NCBI GenBank assembly: GCA_028023455.1 | Contig: JAQFVV010000013.1 | Location: 16,068,258-16,132,257 of the forward strand | Direction: 5' to 3' | Source of the DNA: Epiperipatus broadwayi | Taxonomy: Eukaryota; Onychophora; Udeonychophora; Euonychophora; Peripatidae | DNA: 64,000 nt | Translations under genes and position numbers: made by a program | Notes under the pieces: generated by a model | What the model saw: the letters and a program-made list of their open reading frames with translations, nothing else | Database searches by the model: none | What the model was told of the DNA's origin: nothing | Shown here: positions 23,101-35,079 of the stretch, piece by piece | Numbering within the stretch: position 1 is the first letter of the stretch | How the letters are laid out: each line of letters starts with the position of its first letter

Positions 23101-23163
23101 AACCACCAGTATACCTAAAAGACTTTGTGAAATAACCAACTTTCTGGAGTGGGAGAAGGAGTG

Positions 23164-23721
23164 TGGTGTCATGGACAAGTTAGTTTAGGATTGTTGAAAT
23201 TTATTATGTAAATAGTAGGGTAAAAATAGGGGACTTTATAAATAAATATAGAATTGTATGACTAAATAATATTAGAAGTGTATAACTAAATAATATTGGG
23301 ATTATCTAAATTATCTAATGTAACGATGTCATGTAGAAAATAACCCATATAAGGTGTGAAGGTTTAAGTAAAAAATTACTACCAAAATGCCTCACCTTAT
23401 AAGGTAAAATTGGGGATGAATCAAAACCCATAGGGACTAGTGACGGGCTCAGCCAGCAGACCATATAAGGAGAGGTGTTTATGGAATGAGAGATGTTTTG
23501 TTTGAACTCCAGAAATCAGGTATATAAGTGGGATATAGAGGGAGAATAGCAGTAGTAAAAAATTAGAGACTACAGTGGTCCTAATGGGCAGACCTATGAT
23601 ACCCAAATTTAAATAATGCTTTACCAATGTATGTAAGTTTGAATTTTGCTGGAAATTAAACTAATATTTTAACTTATGCAAATCTATCTAAATTTCTCAC
23701 TTGTTTGATGCATACACATCA
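23164..23721 (+). repeat. 3' LTR of the first Gypsy element
   Basis: Direct repeat of 20522-21056, preceded by a polypurine tract. Ends near 23721 and is followed by ccagtt. Confidence 0.8.
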
Positions 23722-24386
23722 CCAGTTCATTAGGATATTCTAAAAAAATTATATTTTTGAAGATTTTTTTTTTTTTGAGATATTTTAACAGATCTCATCG
23801 CAAGTTTTTCAACCTTTATTATATTGAAAGTTCTTGCTTGTAGTGAATTTGAAAGAAGATACATTTCTTTTAAAATATTAATATTCAATATTACATTAGT
23901 TATAAAGTATGTATTTTCAAGCTGGAAAGCTGTATTTAAGTATTGTTTATTTGAGAGTTACATGGTGCTGGATAATTGTGACTCAGTTGATCATAAAGTA
24001 TATGCAGCCATGTTGATCCAAACTTTCCAATTCTTTATAATTTCAATTCCAAATTGTTCTGATATTTTGGAAAGTTCAATTTGGTTCTTATTAGACTAAT
24101 AAAAAAGTTGTACAATGGAGCTGTGAACTATGTTGTATCTACACTATTCAAATTAAAATGACTGACAAAAAATGTGCATAAAACAATTAAACAATAAACA
24201 AATTTTAATACTCAGTAGACATTTTTCATTCTCTGAGTTGAGCATTTAAAGATTACATAAATTAATAAAATATTCCTCAATTTATGTTGAAAGCACATAT
24301 ATTTTATTTCTGAAATAAAATATTTGCTAAAGGCAAATTTTTACAAAATTTCAGAATATGGATTTAAAAATATTAACTAATTAGAG
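23722..24386. other. Spacer between the two Gypsy elements
   Basis: A 91-codon open frame at 23824-24099 has no recognisable motif and is not called. Otherwise AT-rich sequence with nothing recognised. Confidence 0.35.
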
Positions 24387-25027
24387 TGTTGTGTTTGGCT
24401 AAATTTACAGGTTCTGTTCCAAACCATCAGACAAGATGATGACACTAGTCAATGATTAATATGTATAATTTATTAGTGACAAAAAATATACACACATGTT
24501 AGTTAATAAAACATATAAATATGGTCTATACCATTTAATGCTGAGATAGTCATGCCGAGTAATGGAATTAACTTCCAGCTATATAAATATCCTGCCTCGC
24601 GAGTTCAAGTACAACTTCTGGTGGTGCAGTACAACTTGCCTCTAGTTGGCTCTAGTTTAGATTTCTCTGGCTGTGCAGGACAGCTTGCCTCAAGTCAGCT
24701 GCAGATGTAGCAGTTTCCAGTCCTTGGGTGGACCTGCCTCACTGCATGGATGTCACACTAATGATTAAAGAAAATACCTTTTCTGATAGCAGAGGATTTA
24801 TTGGAGAGCACATTCAGACATTCAGGTTGACAGAAGTAATTGCTCTCTTTCTTGCCTCCAAAAAAGGCTGATTATTTAATGGCAGATCCCTACTGGACTG
24901 GAAAGACTCGGATTATGTGCAGGAACCCCAAAAAAGGATTTATCCCCATTGGAAAGTGACCAGGTGTTAGCCAATCAGGCAAGGAATCTGGATTAATCCA
25001 CTTCTAAAGGCAAGGTCAGATATGACA
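24387..25027 (-). repeat. 3' LTR (minus sense) of the second Gypsy element
   Basis: Pairs with 28266-28897. On the minus strand it begins tgtcatatctgacc and ends cacaaca, the usual TG...CA ends. Confidence 0.85.
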
Positions 25028-25045
25028 TCCCTCCCCTGGCTAAAA

Positions 25046-25960
25046 TTAGCCCTGGAGGACATAGTCATTGAGATGTGCTGGATGGCATTTTGTCTGTTTT
25101 GTTGGTGGTTTATATTCATTGCTGTCTTTGGTTTCTTCTTCACTTGATGAAATTGTTCCTGAATGTTTGCTGTCAACTTGATTTTGATGTTCGTTTTTCC
25201 TGCTAGATGTACTTGTTCCAGGTTGATTATTATTTTTGTCAGCTTCAGTTGTGTGGTTGAGTCTTAGCTGGTTGAGATGGCAATGATGTTGATGACCATC
25301 TTGTGTTTGCACAATGACAGTATAGAGACCCTTTAGTTGAGTCACCACTGCTGATATCCATTTTGTAAATCCATAGTACATACAGCATAGTACTTGTGTA
25401 TACCTATTTGAAGTATTATTTTTTTTCTCTTCTTGTTCAAGTTTGGCATCAGACTTCAAGGTTGATAGGATAGCTCTTAAGAATCTGTTGAATAACAGTT
25501 CTGCTGGAATTTTCTCTGTTGCTGTGCTTGGCATGGAGTGCTGTGCTAGCAGAGTCTTGGCAATTCTAGTGTTCCAACTTTCCATATCCATTTTTGTTAT
25601 CAGTTTCTTAGCTTCTTGTACCAATCTCTCTGTCTGACTGTTACTTTTAGAGTAGAATGGAGAGGTTCTTCATGAGTTTGATGTTATTAGTGCAGAAGGC
25701 TTTGCACCAGCTGAAAATCTGTGCCATTGTCAGCCACTAGTGTTTTAGGAAGACCATGTATGGCAAATAACCTCAGAGCTATCATGGCTGTGGAGTGAAG
25801 AGATGGTACCTCCACAACCTCCAGCTACTTAGAGAATGAATCCACCACTATCAACAGCAGTTTGCCTTTCAATGAACCAGCATGGTCCAGATGGATGAAG
25901 TCTAGATCAGGGCCCTTCAAGTTTGGGCCACTGGATTTTTGTCTCTTTTCTGGCATGTTC
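25046..25960 (-). pseudogene. Integrase region of the second Gypsy element
   Basis: In minus sense the core region reads DFIHLDHAGSLKGKLLLIVV and SFSK, a stop, then FAIHGLPKTLVADNG, matching the Gypsy integrase core (HxD, HGLPxxLVxDNG). The C-terminal part is an open frame of 192 codons at 25046-25624. It contains TLLAQHSMPSTATEKIPAEL followed by LFNR, the block that follows the catalytic glutamate. The core has at least one stop near 25823 and a frame change after it. Confidence 0.75.
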
Positions 25961-26117
25961 TGATTCATCCAGCTGCACACAGATAGCTTTTTGTTGACTT
26001 CTGAGTAATCAGGTTTTATCTTTGATAATGTTGTGAGCTGATTCAATTTGGTCACTTTGAGCCCCAAGTGATTGAATAAGTCACAGCCTTTTAAATCACT
26101 ATGGTTACCTAATGCCA

Positions 26118-26684
26118 TTAGCTGTGGTAGGTATATAGTTTTATTAGGCATAGTAATTTTTCCTGTTGTTTGACCCAACAGTTTGATATTATTCCCTTGA
26201 TAGTCTGATATTGACCTACTGCTAGTATGCAGTTGATATTTATTCTCTTTATTAATGATTGCCCAGGTCTTTCTTGAACTAGAGACACTGCTAACTCCAT
26301 GTAAAGTTCCATCCTAACTGGTATATCATTAATTATAACAGTGTGTTTAAATCCAGACTGGTCATCTTTGATATGATTTATACAGGCAACTTGTTTATAT
26401 TTCTTATAATTGCCTTTACTGTTTTTTGGAATGGGTTTTTCCATTTTTATATGGGCCATTTATCTTTTCAATTTGTCATGCCACCTTTATATGACTAACT
26501 CGCTTGCAAAACATGCATGTTGCATCATGATATGGGCATTCTGTATGCCTGTGCATTTGTTCATTACATCTATAGCAAAGGCTTGAGCTATTCGATGCTG
26601 AGTTCTCTGAGATAACTGAGTATTTGGATAAACCAGCATTATGCTAAATTTTTTGCATCTCATACTTAAATTGAGAGACTGCAA
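26118..26684 (-). pseudogene. Gag 3' end and protease of the second Gypsy element
   Basis: At about 26536-26577 on the minus strand the codons give CYRCNEQMHRHTEC, a perfect CX2CX4HX4C zinc knuckle. A shifted frame downstream (26118-26459) carries INDIPVRMELYMELAVSLV, the protease active-site region with the D-T-G motif changed. From there the frame leads straight into the integrase region, so the whole RT/RNase H segment is deleted. Confidence 0.7.
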
Positions 26685-27270
26685 AACCTCTCGTGCTCAT
26701 TACTATAACAGCCAATCAGATCGTAAATACAAGACAGAGAATTTAACAAGAATAGGGTGGTCCATCCTATTCTTTACTTGTCTTTCTATATATCCAAGCC
26801 AGTGTAAAGTACTTAGATCTGAAAGCATGAATATTAAATATCTCCACTCTTAACTCACTGAGTTTAAATTACAAACATACAGCATGAAATGCAGTAGTTT
26901 TTAGATGTTATAACATGCAACAGCCTCAAGCCAGTCTAAAGTACTTAGATCTGAAAGTGTGAATATTAAATATCTCCACACTTAACTCACTGAGTTTAAA
27001 TTACAAACATACAGCATGAAATCCTACGATTTACTATGCAGTAGTTTTTAGATGTAATAACATGCAGCAGTCTTGCATGAAAATAAAAAATGGAAAATGA
27101 GGAGGAGGTAATAAAAGTGGATGTGAGAGAAGACTGGCTTGGATATATAGAAAGACAAGTAAAGAATAGGGTGGACTGCCCTATTCTTGTTAAATTCTCT
27201 GTTTTGTATTTACGATCTGATTGGCTGTTATAGTAATGAGCGTGAGAGGTTTTGCAGTCTCTCAATTTAA
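26666..27270. mobile_element. Foldback element inserted in the gag of the second Gypsy element
   Basis: About 125-bp arms face each other. The left begins ttaaattgagagactgcaaa at 26666, and the right ends with its reverse complement at 27270. The centre (26806-27145) contains a direct repeat: aaagtacttagatctgaaag occurs at about 26806 and 26939. TTAA stands at both outer ends. A 12-bp word, atctcatactta, occurs at 26658-26669 and again at 27307-27318 beyond the right end. The interval has no coding capacity. It splits the gag coding sequence, so it inserted after the Gypsy element. Confidence 0.75.
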
Positions 27271-27272
27271 TT

Positions 27273-27860
27273 TCAATACTGTTTGCGCTTTATAAAAATA
27301 AATATTATCTCATACTTAGTAATTTTTTTTAATGGGGTAGCTTGACTAGCTATAATATCTGCTAGTCCTGCCTGAGCTACCACTGTCTCAAAATCTAGTT
27401 CCAGAATCATCATTTTCAGCCTCAAATTGTGATAGTTTATGCCCCAAATAAAACGATCATGAAGTGCTTCATTCATGAAGTCATTGAAATCACACTTCAA
27501 GGCTAAGGTTCAGATTCTTGTTGCAAATTCTCTAGCTGTTTTCCACTGTTCTTGCATGCTGATATTAAAATGGTATCTCTGCATTATTGTCAAGGTTTAG
27601 GGGGAAATACTCTGTGAGAAATGACAATGCTTTGTCAAAATCCAGGTTAGCTGGGGTTACTGCCATAGATTGAGATGAGTAGGTTATATGTCTGTGGACC
27701 TATAATGGTCATTAGTGTGTCTAACTTTACCTCAGACTTTTTTATCTGGTTATCCTATAGGTAAAATATTAAGCGTTCCTTATAATTTGATGAGCCCTCA
27801 GGTTGAGTTGGGTCAAAAACTTCCATAGAGCTGATTGCATTAGCCATATTTTAATTATGT
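27273..27860 (-). pseudogene. Gag 5' part of the second Gypsy element
   Basis: In minus sense a broken frame gives FDPTQPEGSSNYKERLIFYL near the start, the gag N-terminal region. Further on comes the open frame 27273-27500 with FNDFMNEALHDRFIWGINYH, the conserved Mag-type gag block. Several stops separate these. Confidence 0.65.
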
Positions 27861-28265
27861 GAGAAACCACTCATAATTATTTTTAATTTTATTCATAGTT
27901 GCCACTCTTAGTTTTTAATTTTAATCAGAATTACCACTTTTAATTTTTATTTTTACAATTTATGTTATTGTAAGTAACTCAACAAAGCTTTTAAACCATT
28001 AGGGTGAGCTTTCTTTACTGTGTTGCGAGTAAAGCTCTTGTGATTGGTTAGCTTCAAATTGACACACCTTTATGTTTGCGGTCAATTTTTATTTGACAGT
28101 TTTATGTGGTTTTAAAAAATCACCATAATGGAATTATGGCAAATGTAATTTTTTCAAAAAATAAAATAAAATAATTAACTTAAGAACATGAATATTTCTA
28201 TAATGAGTTCAACAATAATTTTTCCAGCCATGAGAAAAAATTTTTTTGTCCAACTGTGTCAAATC

Positions 28266-28897
28266 TGTTGTGTTTGGTAAATTTACAGGTTTGGTTTCAA
28301 ACCAACAGACAAAATGATGACACTATTCAACAATTAATATGTATAATTTATTAGTGACAAAAATATACACACATTAGTTAATAAAACCTATAAATATAGT
28401 CTATACAATTTAATGCTGAGATAGTTGTGCCAAGTAAAGGAACTCACTTCCAGCAATATAAATAGCCTGCCTTACAAATTCAAGTACGACTCATTCAGCT
28501 ATGCAGTACAGCTTGCCTCGGGGTGGCTCTAGTTCAAACTCTTCCAGCTGTGCAGGAAAGCTTGCCTCAAGCCGGCCACAGATCTAGCAGTTTCCATTCT
28601 TTAGGTGGACCTACTTCACTGCATGGACATCACAATAATGAGTAGAAAAAATACCTTTGATGATGGCAGTGGGTTTATTGAAGAGCATGTTCAGTCATTC
28701 AGGTTGACAGAAATAATTGCTCTCTCTGCCTTGCCTCCAAAAAGGCTGACTATTTAATAGCAGATCCCTACTTTACTGGAAACACTCGGATTATGTGTGC
28801 AAATCCCAGCGAAGGATTTATCCCCATTTCCAGGTACTATCCAATCAGGCAAGGAATCTGGAATAGTTCACTTCTAAAGGCAAGGTCAGATATGACA
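28266..28897 (-). repeat. 5' LTR (minus sense) of the second Gypsy element
   Basis: Pairs with 24387-25027 over its whole length with moderate divergence. Confidence 0.85.
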
Positions 28898-29540
28898 GAG
28901 AGAGAAAGCAATTTCTTAAAAAAGAGATGAATCTATTGTTTCTGAAGGAGAAAAAAATTATTGAAAAAAAAAAAAAAGAATATTGCCCAAAGGCATACAA
29001 ATTATTTTTTCTTATTCTTGTTACTTCAATACATGCATGGGTGAGCACATATTCAGTAAAATAAAATAAATATCCTCTCGATTTATTATTATTTTAAAAA
29101 AAAATTATAATATAATTTTGATTTATAATTGGAATGCTGAGTAAGAAAGGCTTAAAAGCTTAAAAGTAAAAGTTTTATTATAGTATACTGATTAGCTTTT
29201 AATATTTTAATATTGATACTATACTCATTGTAATGACTAGTGAATGAGGGGGTTGTTGGTAAAAGATATAATGTACATTTTACTGCTATGAGTATGATAT
29301 AAAGATTAAGATATCAAAAGCTGCTTGGCATATTATAATAAAACTTATTTTTAAGTTGTTCCTAGCGCTTATATCAGGTACAATTATATAGAAAAAGCAA
29401 ACCAATGTAATATTGAATTTTGATTTATATATATCTATAAAAAAGTGTTATATATATATATATATGTAAGTGTGCATGTTGAAAAGTATTTTGTTTAGTC
29501 TGAATTATATATAAAGACAAACGTGTGTAAATACGTTTCA
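28898..29540. other. AT-rich spacer with TA microsatellite
   Basis: A TA-repeat lies near 29449-29466 and a poly-A run near 28965. No gene recognised. Confidence 0.35.
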
Positions 29541-30250
29541 AATATTATATTTATTAATGAAACATGAATACAAATATACACTTGTATTTACAATATTTTT
29601 ACATTAGCTATATTCTACCTGTTACTGTTGGCAAGGTAAACTATGGGAGAAGGGACTGCACATACTCTCATAGATTTTTCAACACTTCCAGCTGTATCTT
29701 GGCAACTTGTCTCATGAATAGGTATGGTGACACTTCCAGCTGTATTGTGACAACTTGCCTCATGGAAATATTTGGTTCTAGCAGCTTTCAGTTTTGAAGG
29801 TGGATTTGCCTCACTGCATCAACCATTTAGCTTTAATAGCTATTGTCTGGAGAATGTGTATTGGTCTTTCGGGTTTGACAATATTCTTTGCAGAATATGT
29901 ATTGAGAATAAGAATACTGCTTTTCAGCTTTGTGGTAGTAGTTCTCTACAGACATGTATAATGAATGTGGATTCTGTCTTTCAGTTTTGTGACAGTATTT
30001 CTCCAGAGAAAGGGTATTTTATCTTTTAGCTATGTGGAAATATTTATCTGACCCTACCTTCAAAAAGACTGACTGTTATTGATTGATTTCCATTCTTGAT
30101 GGAAACATTTAGATTCAGTGAGCATCATTACCTATTGACCCATTCTTGCCATTGACTATGTATTTTTTATATATGCATAGGTTCATGGTGATGAATGCTC
30201 AATCCAGTCTAAATGAGACAGAATAACAAGGTGAGATATGAGAATACTAT
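29541..30250 (-). repeat. Degraded solo LTR related to the second Gypsy element
   Basis: Words in LTR order match 24387-25027: gcttgcctca, agcagctttcag/agcagtttccag, tgcctcactgcat, a ggctgactgtta/ggctgattattt word and gattcagtgagc/gattatgtgcag. The similarity is patchy and there is no partner copy, as expected of an old solo LTR. Open frames at 29564-29797 and 29772-30029 fall inside it and are not genes. Confidence 0.55.
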
Positions 30251-33200
30251 ACACTTGCAGTTCACTAAACAAGGTGTTTTATGCTAATCAATGTTTATTA
30301 ATAAAAGGTGAGCTATTATATTCTTTGAACACAACAGGTATTTGAAACAAAATATAATGTAGTTTGTGTTTCCACTGTATATATCTTATCAATAAAATTT
30401 ATTAAATTATTTATTGATTTATCTAAAACAAACGGAAGATGATGGTTTGCGCAGGATCATATTATGATGTTTAGGACGTATTTTTGTGATGCAAGTTTTC
30501 TTTTGAGATCTTTGACACAATCAAAGCATAATTTAATTTTTTTTCTAGTTAGTAAATCCGACATTATTTATACTTTCCATAATTAAAGAGTATATTGTTC
30601 TGCATGTTGTTTCTACAAATCAACTAGTTTGTTGAAAACTTTTGGTGATCTATCTGAATCTTTTCTTTCACAAATATCTGATAATTATGTTTTTTTTAAT
30701 GTTTTTTAGATTATTGTTAAAGCTTCATTAATAATCAAATATAGACTATTTTCAATTATTTTATTAAATATTTTCTTTGCAATGAACAAACTATTTTCGA
30801 AACACTTTTATGGTATTGTAATTCTATTTCAAATCTAATTCATTTTTAATTTGTAACTGAAACTCATCTTCTGAAAGAGCTTTACCTCTTTTTGTTAGTG
30901 TATATTAAATACTATATAATTATTACTTAAACATTTTTCATTTATTGTATCTTACTTCTCTTGTTTTGAATCCTACTTACATTGTGTAAAGTTTTTTGCA
31001 CAAATGTAAAGTGTTATTTCATTTTTCAGCTAAGCTGTCCAGTATGGTTTAGTACTTTAGTGGAGTGACAGACTGGAGTTCAAGATCCATGGAAAGTGAC
31101 CTAACTGTCTCAATTTATGTGCTTGAAATTCTTATGATCTTGACAATAAACCATTAATTTCTAGTTAAATATGCTTGTTGTATCTCTTTATTTTTGTTTG
31201 ATACTTTGATTTAAAAGCATTTTTAGGTTTTTGACACATAAGCACTTTTATTTTGTATCAAGTCATATTTTTAACAATATTTATGACATAATCTTTTTTT
31301 TTTAGAAATTACCAATCCATATTTTTTATTAAAATTATTATATTATTAGACAGTCCAGCACTCAGGAAGATTAATGTTGGAGTTGTTATCACTTTATTTC
31401 ATTTATTGATGTGCTGCTTTATTCAAATTATGCTTGTGTCTGGTTTTTATTAACTAAACCCATTTAAGAAAATACTGATTTTCAATTTGAGTAAAAATAT
31501 TTGTAAATTTTATTGCCTTTTTATTGTTTTAAGGACTACTGCAAATGATAATGATGATGATAATAATAATACTAATAATAGAAGTACAACTACTAATAGT
31601 AGTAGTTGTAATATTGCTAGCGAAATTTTTAAATATCTCAAAATTTTAAAAATAAGATACACATATACATTTATTTCTAACATTCAGTTTTAATAATCTA
31701 AAATTGATTTTGAGCTAAAATACAATTTTTTATTTTTCAAAAACTTTTTTCTTCTCCTTTTAAGAGATGTAATAAATAAATAAAAGACAATTTTTATAAA
31801 TTTTTAAATATTCAGATTGAGTTTTCTATCGTTTGTAAGCTTGAATAATTAATAGTTGTTAAATGATAGTTCTTATTAAATCCTTATCTTGTGCTACCCT
31901 ATCTATATCTTCAATGTAGTTTCTGGCTTATAGCCTTCATTAGGAAATTGTGGAACTGGATTACAACTAATGTTTATTTCTTATTGTATCAACAATATTA
32001 GTCTGAAATTAAAAAATTTCTTAATGTTTTGAATCCAAGCTCACTTACTTACATAGTTACATAGATCTAACATATGTTCAGTATCTATATATTTTGGTGA
32101 ACACACTTAAGAAGGCAATAAGTTAGAGAGTAATCAAGAGATATAGATAAAACAACACTAAACAAGGATTTAATAAACATAATTATTCAAATTTACAGCA
32201 AATAACAGAAAAAGTAGGAACATTATAATTCGCCCCTGAAAATAATTACATAAGGGTTATATGATTTTTTAAAAATAACTTTTTATATGTGTAATGAATA
32301 AAACTATTCTTTTTGAAAAGAGAAATACATCTACATTTACTGAAAAAAAGAACATTTTTAAATTCCGAAGTTTTTTTTTCTGGTATCTTTAAAAATATTT
32401 GAGTGATTTTTAATTTTTTAAATTTTTTATTTAAATTATCTGAAACAGCGCCAAAACATATAAAGCATGTATAATAAATTAAAAGTAATACTAATTCTAT
32501 ATATTAAGAGAAAAATTGAAAATACATTAAGGTTGTATTTTCAATGTTTTCTCTGAATATAATATTAATATTGTTTTTATTATATTTTTGTTTGAAGTAA
32601 TCAGAATTAAAACAGGTACTGTTTTACTAACTCTGGGACTTGTATTCACACATAAGATCAAACCACTTTTGATATACTAATTGACACCTAATATAACAAT
32701 ATATAAATAAAATACGTATAAAGTATAAGTGCAGACCTCTGCTTATTTTTTCAGATTTTTTCACTGAAAATATGTGAGAAATTTCATATTTTATTTTACA
32801 GTTATTTGAACAATAAAATTAACAGCAAATAAGCATAAAAACGTGTATTTTTGCTTATTTTTTCAATATTTTTCAGTAAAAATGTATTTTTGAGTATTTT
32901 AGATTTTTAACTTCTGAATGTTTAAATGATAAATTAAAGTAAATAAGTAAAAAGGGAGATTTGTGACCCATGACTATCCAAACATTTGTCTTCGCTGATA
33001 GTTGGAAGTACAATTCTCAGCCTTTGCTTATTTTTAGTTTTTTTTCACTAAATAATGTGAACAAATAAAAAGCAAAAAGATACTACATGGTAATAGTATT
33101 TTGTAATTAAATATTTTTTTTTCTTGTTTGGTCATACTATTTGTTAATTTTTTTAAATATTATTTTTAACTTTGTAGCATTTTTTTCATAATAAAAAATG

Positions 33201-33254
33201 TGACAAAAATAACAGCAATCTGTTTCTTTTTTTTTTACAGATGCCCATGATATT
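30251..33254. other. AT-rich stretch without recognised gene
   Basis: A trinucleotide-like run (taataata/gatgatga) occurs near 31545-31610. The words gcttattttttcag and tttttcactgaaaa recur near 32740, 32860 and 33025, suggesting a weak local tandem repeat. No coding region recognised. Confidence 0.35.
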
Positions 33255-34820
33255 ATGTTTAACTTAATAATTGTAAAAGCATTTAATAGATTTAATACAA
33301 TTTTATTATTTTACTCAGTGTAAATACGCTACATAGAATATGCATTTAACTAACCCAATCCCTTTTAACCTTAGGCTAAAATTTCAGGGTTTAAACCATT
33401 ACTAGCTTACTGATATACTGATTCGACCTATGCAAAATGAGATTGTCAGCATAACATAATCATGCAGATAGGAATTTACATCTATCATAGGATATCATTA
33501 GAAAATAACGAATCATGGTGGGAAGGAATGAGCATCTTCCTCATGATCATTAATAAATTTCACCAACAGACAGGAACGATCCATCGCCCAATTGGTGCTA
33601 CAAAAAATCATTTATATATATATAAAGTGATGCTCTATATATGGGAATAGTGGTCTTTGCCATCTTACTGTCCCAACCAGAGCATAAGAAAATCAATGGC
33701 ATAGGAAATATGTCTATGACCATTGACAACATGGTGGCTACACTTTGGGGCTAAATGTTCAGGTGTGTATTATGCCCTGTATGCTGATGCATCACAATGG
33801 AACAAGTATCCAATGCATCTATCCAGATTACATGGATATAAAACATCTGTACATCTATTCACCAGCACTGATTTAATTATGAAACAACTAGCCCAAAATT
33901 AACCCACTAACTAACATAATCTTATGAATCTATGCAGCCATTTATGCCTATTTTCAAATAATTAATTTAAAAGAAATTTACGAGAATGGAAATGATATTA
34001 AACACACATATAAAAAATGTACTAAATAATTTAAAATTTTAGTCAGATAAGAGAGAGATTTCTTTTAAAAGTTAAGTGGCACTTAAAATTAATACTTGAA
34101 AAAGTTTGTATTATATAATTAATGTTCATATTTCATTTAAAGCAAAAGTTTATACTTTCCAATGCTGTAGGTTTATTGAAGTCTGTCTTTGAGATCCTTG
34201 ATCCGTCACACAATTCAAAGTTCTTTCCATTTCATACTGTGGAGACAAGTCCATCATTTTCCATTTTCTGGAAACCATTACTCTGGAGGCTACCTCAGCT
34301 GGTGCAAATATGGGAAATGTAAATTATTGCACGACACCTACATTTTGGAGATTTGCAATACAGTTATAAATATATTTAAATAACATGCAATCAGCAAGAA
34401 AAATCCAAATCTAAATCTCCACTTAAAAGTTTTCTTTTTATATTAATTTGAATTCTTATCATCAAATTCCTGGATCAATCTTGCCTGACTTGGCACTGCT
34501 CATATTGGCAATGATGATTTTTCTCTGTGGTCTATGTACTTATTTCCATAGTTATTGGCCTGCTTGCTTTAGAGCAGAAGCTCAAAATTTTATCACTAAT
34601 AATTTTTAATTTATTTCCTATCTGACTTTATGCCCAAGGACCTGTTTGCTATTTAGAAAATCATGTCTATTCTAAGATTAAAAATAACTTTTAACCTTAA
34701 CTAATCAACAGCTTTTTTTTTTATTCTTTTATATTACAAGCAATCTTGGTTTTAGATTTTTAACTTTAAATAATTATATAATTAGTTTGCCATCTGTGCA
34801 TTATATATATATTAATTTAA
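33255..34820 (+). repeat. Dispersed repeat, copy A (~1.5 kb)
   Basis: This stretch matches, in reverse complement, 45590-46960. Examples: ccaatcccttttaa against ttaaaagggattgg; gcataacataatcatgc against its complement near 46755; and aaagtttatactttccaatg against cattggaaagtataaac near 46120. No coding frame is shared. Family unknown. Confidence 0.7.
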
Positions 34821-35079
34821 ATAAAATCTTTTTAGTAATTTCTTTTTTATATATATTTCTATCTGAAAATGATTTTATTTATATTTTTTCACTTTTATTT
34901 GAAAGTGATGTAACAGCATATATGTACACTGTTACAATATATGTGTATATTCCCTTGTTGTTAATGATCCTGTTCGAGCCTTAAACAGTAAATTAACTTT
35001 CTTTACTATTATAATAAATTAACTAACATCCAATATTTTTATTATTTATCTATATATATTTAAACTCTTTTTACTCTCC

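Larger units (their letters stand above)
20522..23721 (+). mobile_element. Gypsy (Mag-like) LTR retrotransposon with internal deletion
   Basis: Two long direct repeats bound the element: 5' LTR at about 20522-21056 and 3' LTR at about 23164-23721. Both start tggtgtcatggacaag and end in a diverged tga...tca word. The word ccagtt occurs next to both ends (20515-20520, 23722-23727) as a probable target duplication. A purine-rich tract (gggagaaggag, about 23151-23161) sits immediately before the 3' LTR as expected for a polypurine tract. Inside are gag, a protease trace and the integrase C-terminus, but no reverse transcriptase, RNase H or integrase core. At 3.2 kb it is far shorter than a complete Gypsy element. 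Confidence 0.85.
24387..28897 (-). mobile_element. Second Gypsy (Mag-like) LTR retrotransposon, minus strand, lacking RT
   Basis: Direct repeats at 24387-25027 and 28266-28897 start tgttgtgtttgg and end gatatgaca on the plus strand. Read on the minus strand, the element has a 5' LTR at the right and a polypurine tract (ggggaggga, 25028-25036) before the left LTR. In minus-strand order: gag, a CCHC zinc knuckle, a protease fragment, integrase core and integrase C-terminus. Reverse transcriptase and RNase H are absent between protease and integrase. The flanking pentamers tagag and gagag match at four of five positions. A foldback element sits inside gag (26666-27270). Confidence 0.85.

Noticed and set aside
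23824-24099. 91-codon frame between the Gypsy elements
   Set aside because: No motif and no splice or promoter context.
26666-27270. piggyBac element because of TTAA at both ends
   Set aside because: The terminal sequence is not piggyBac-like, and TTAA is common at this base composition.
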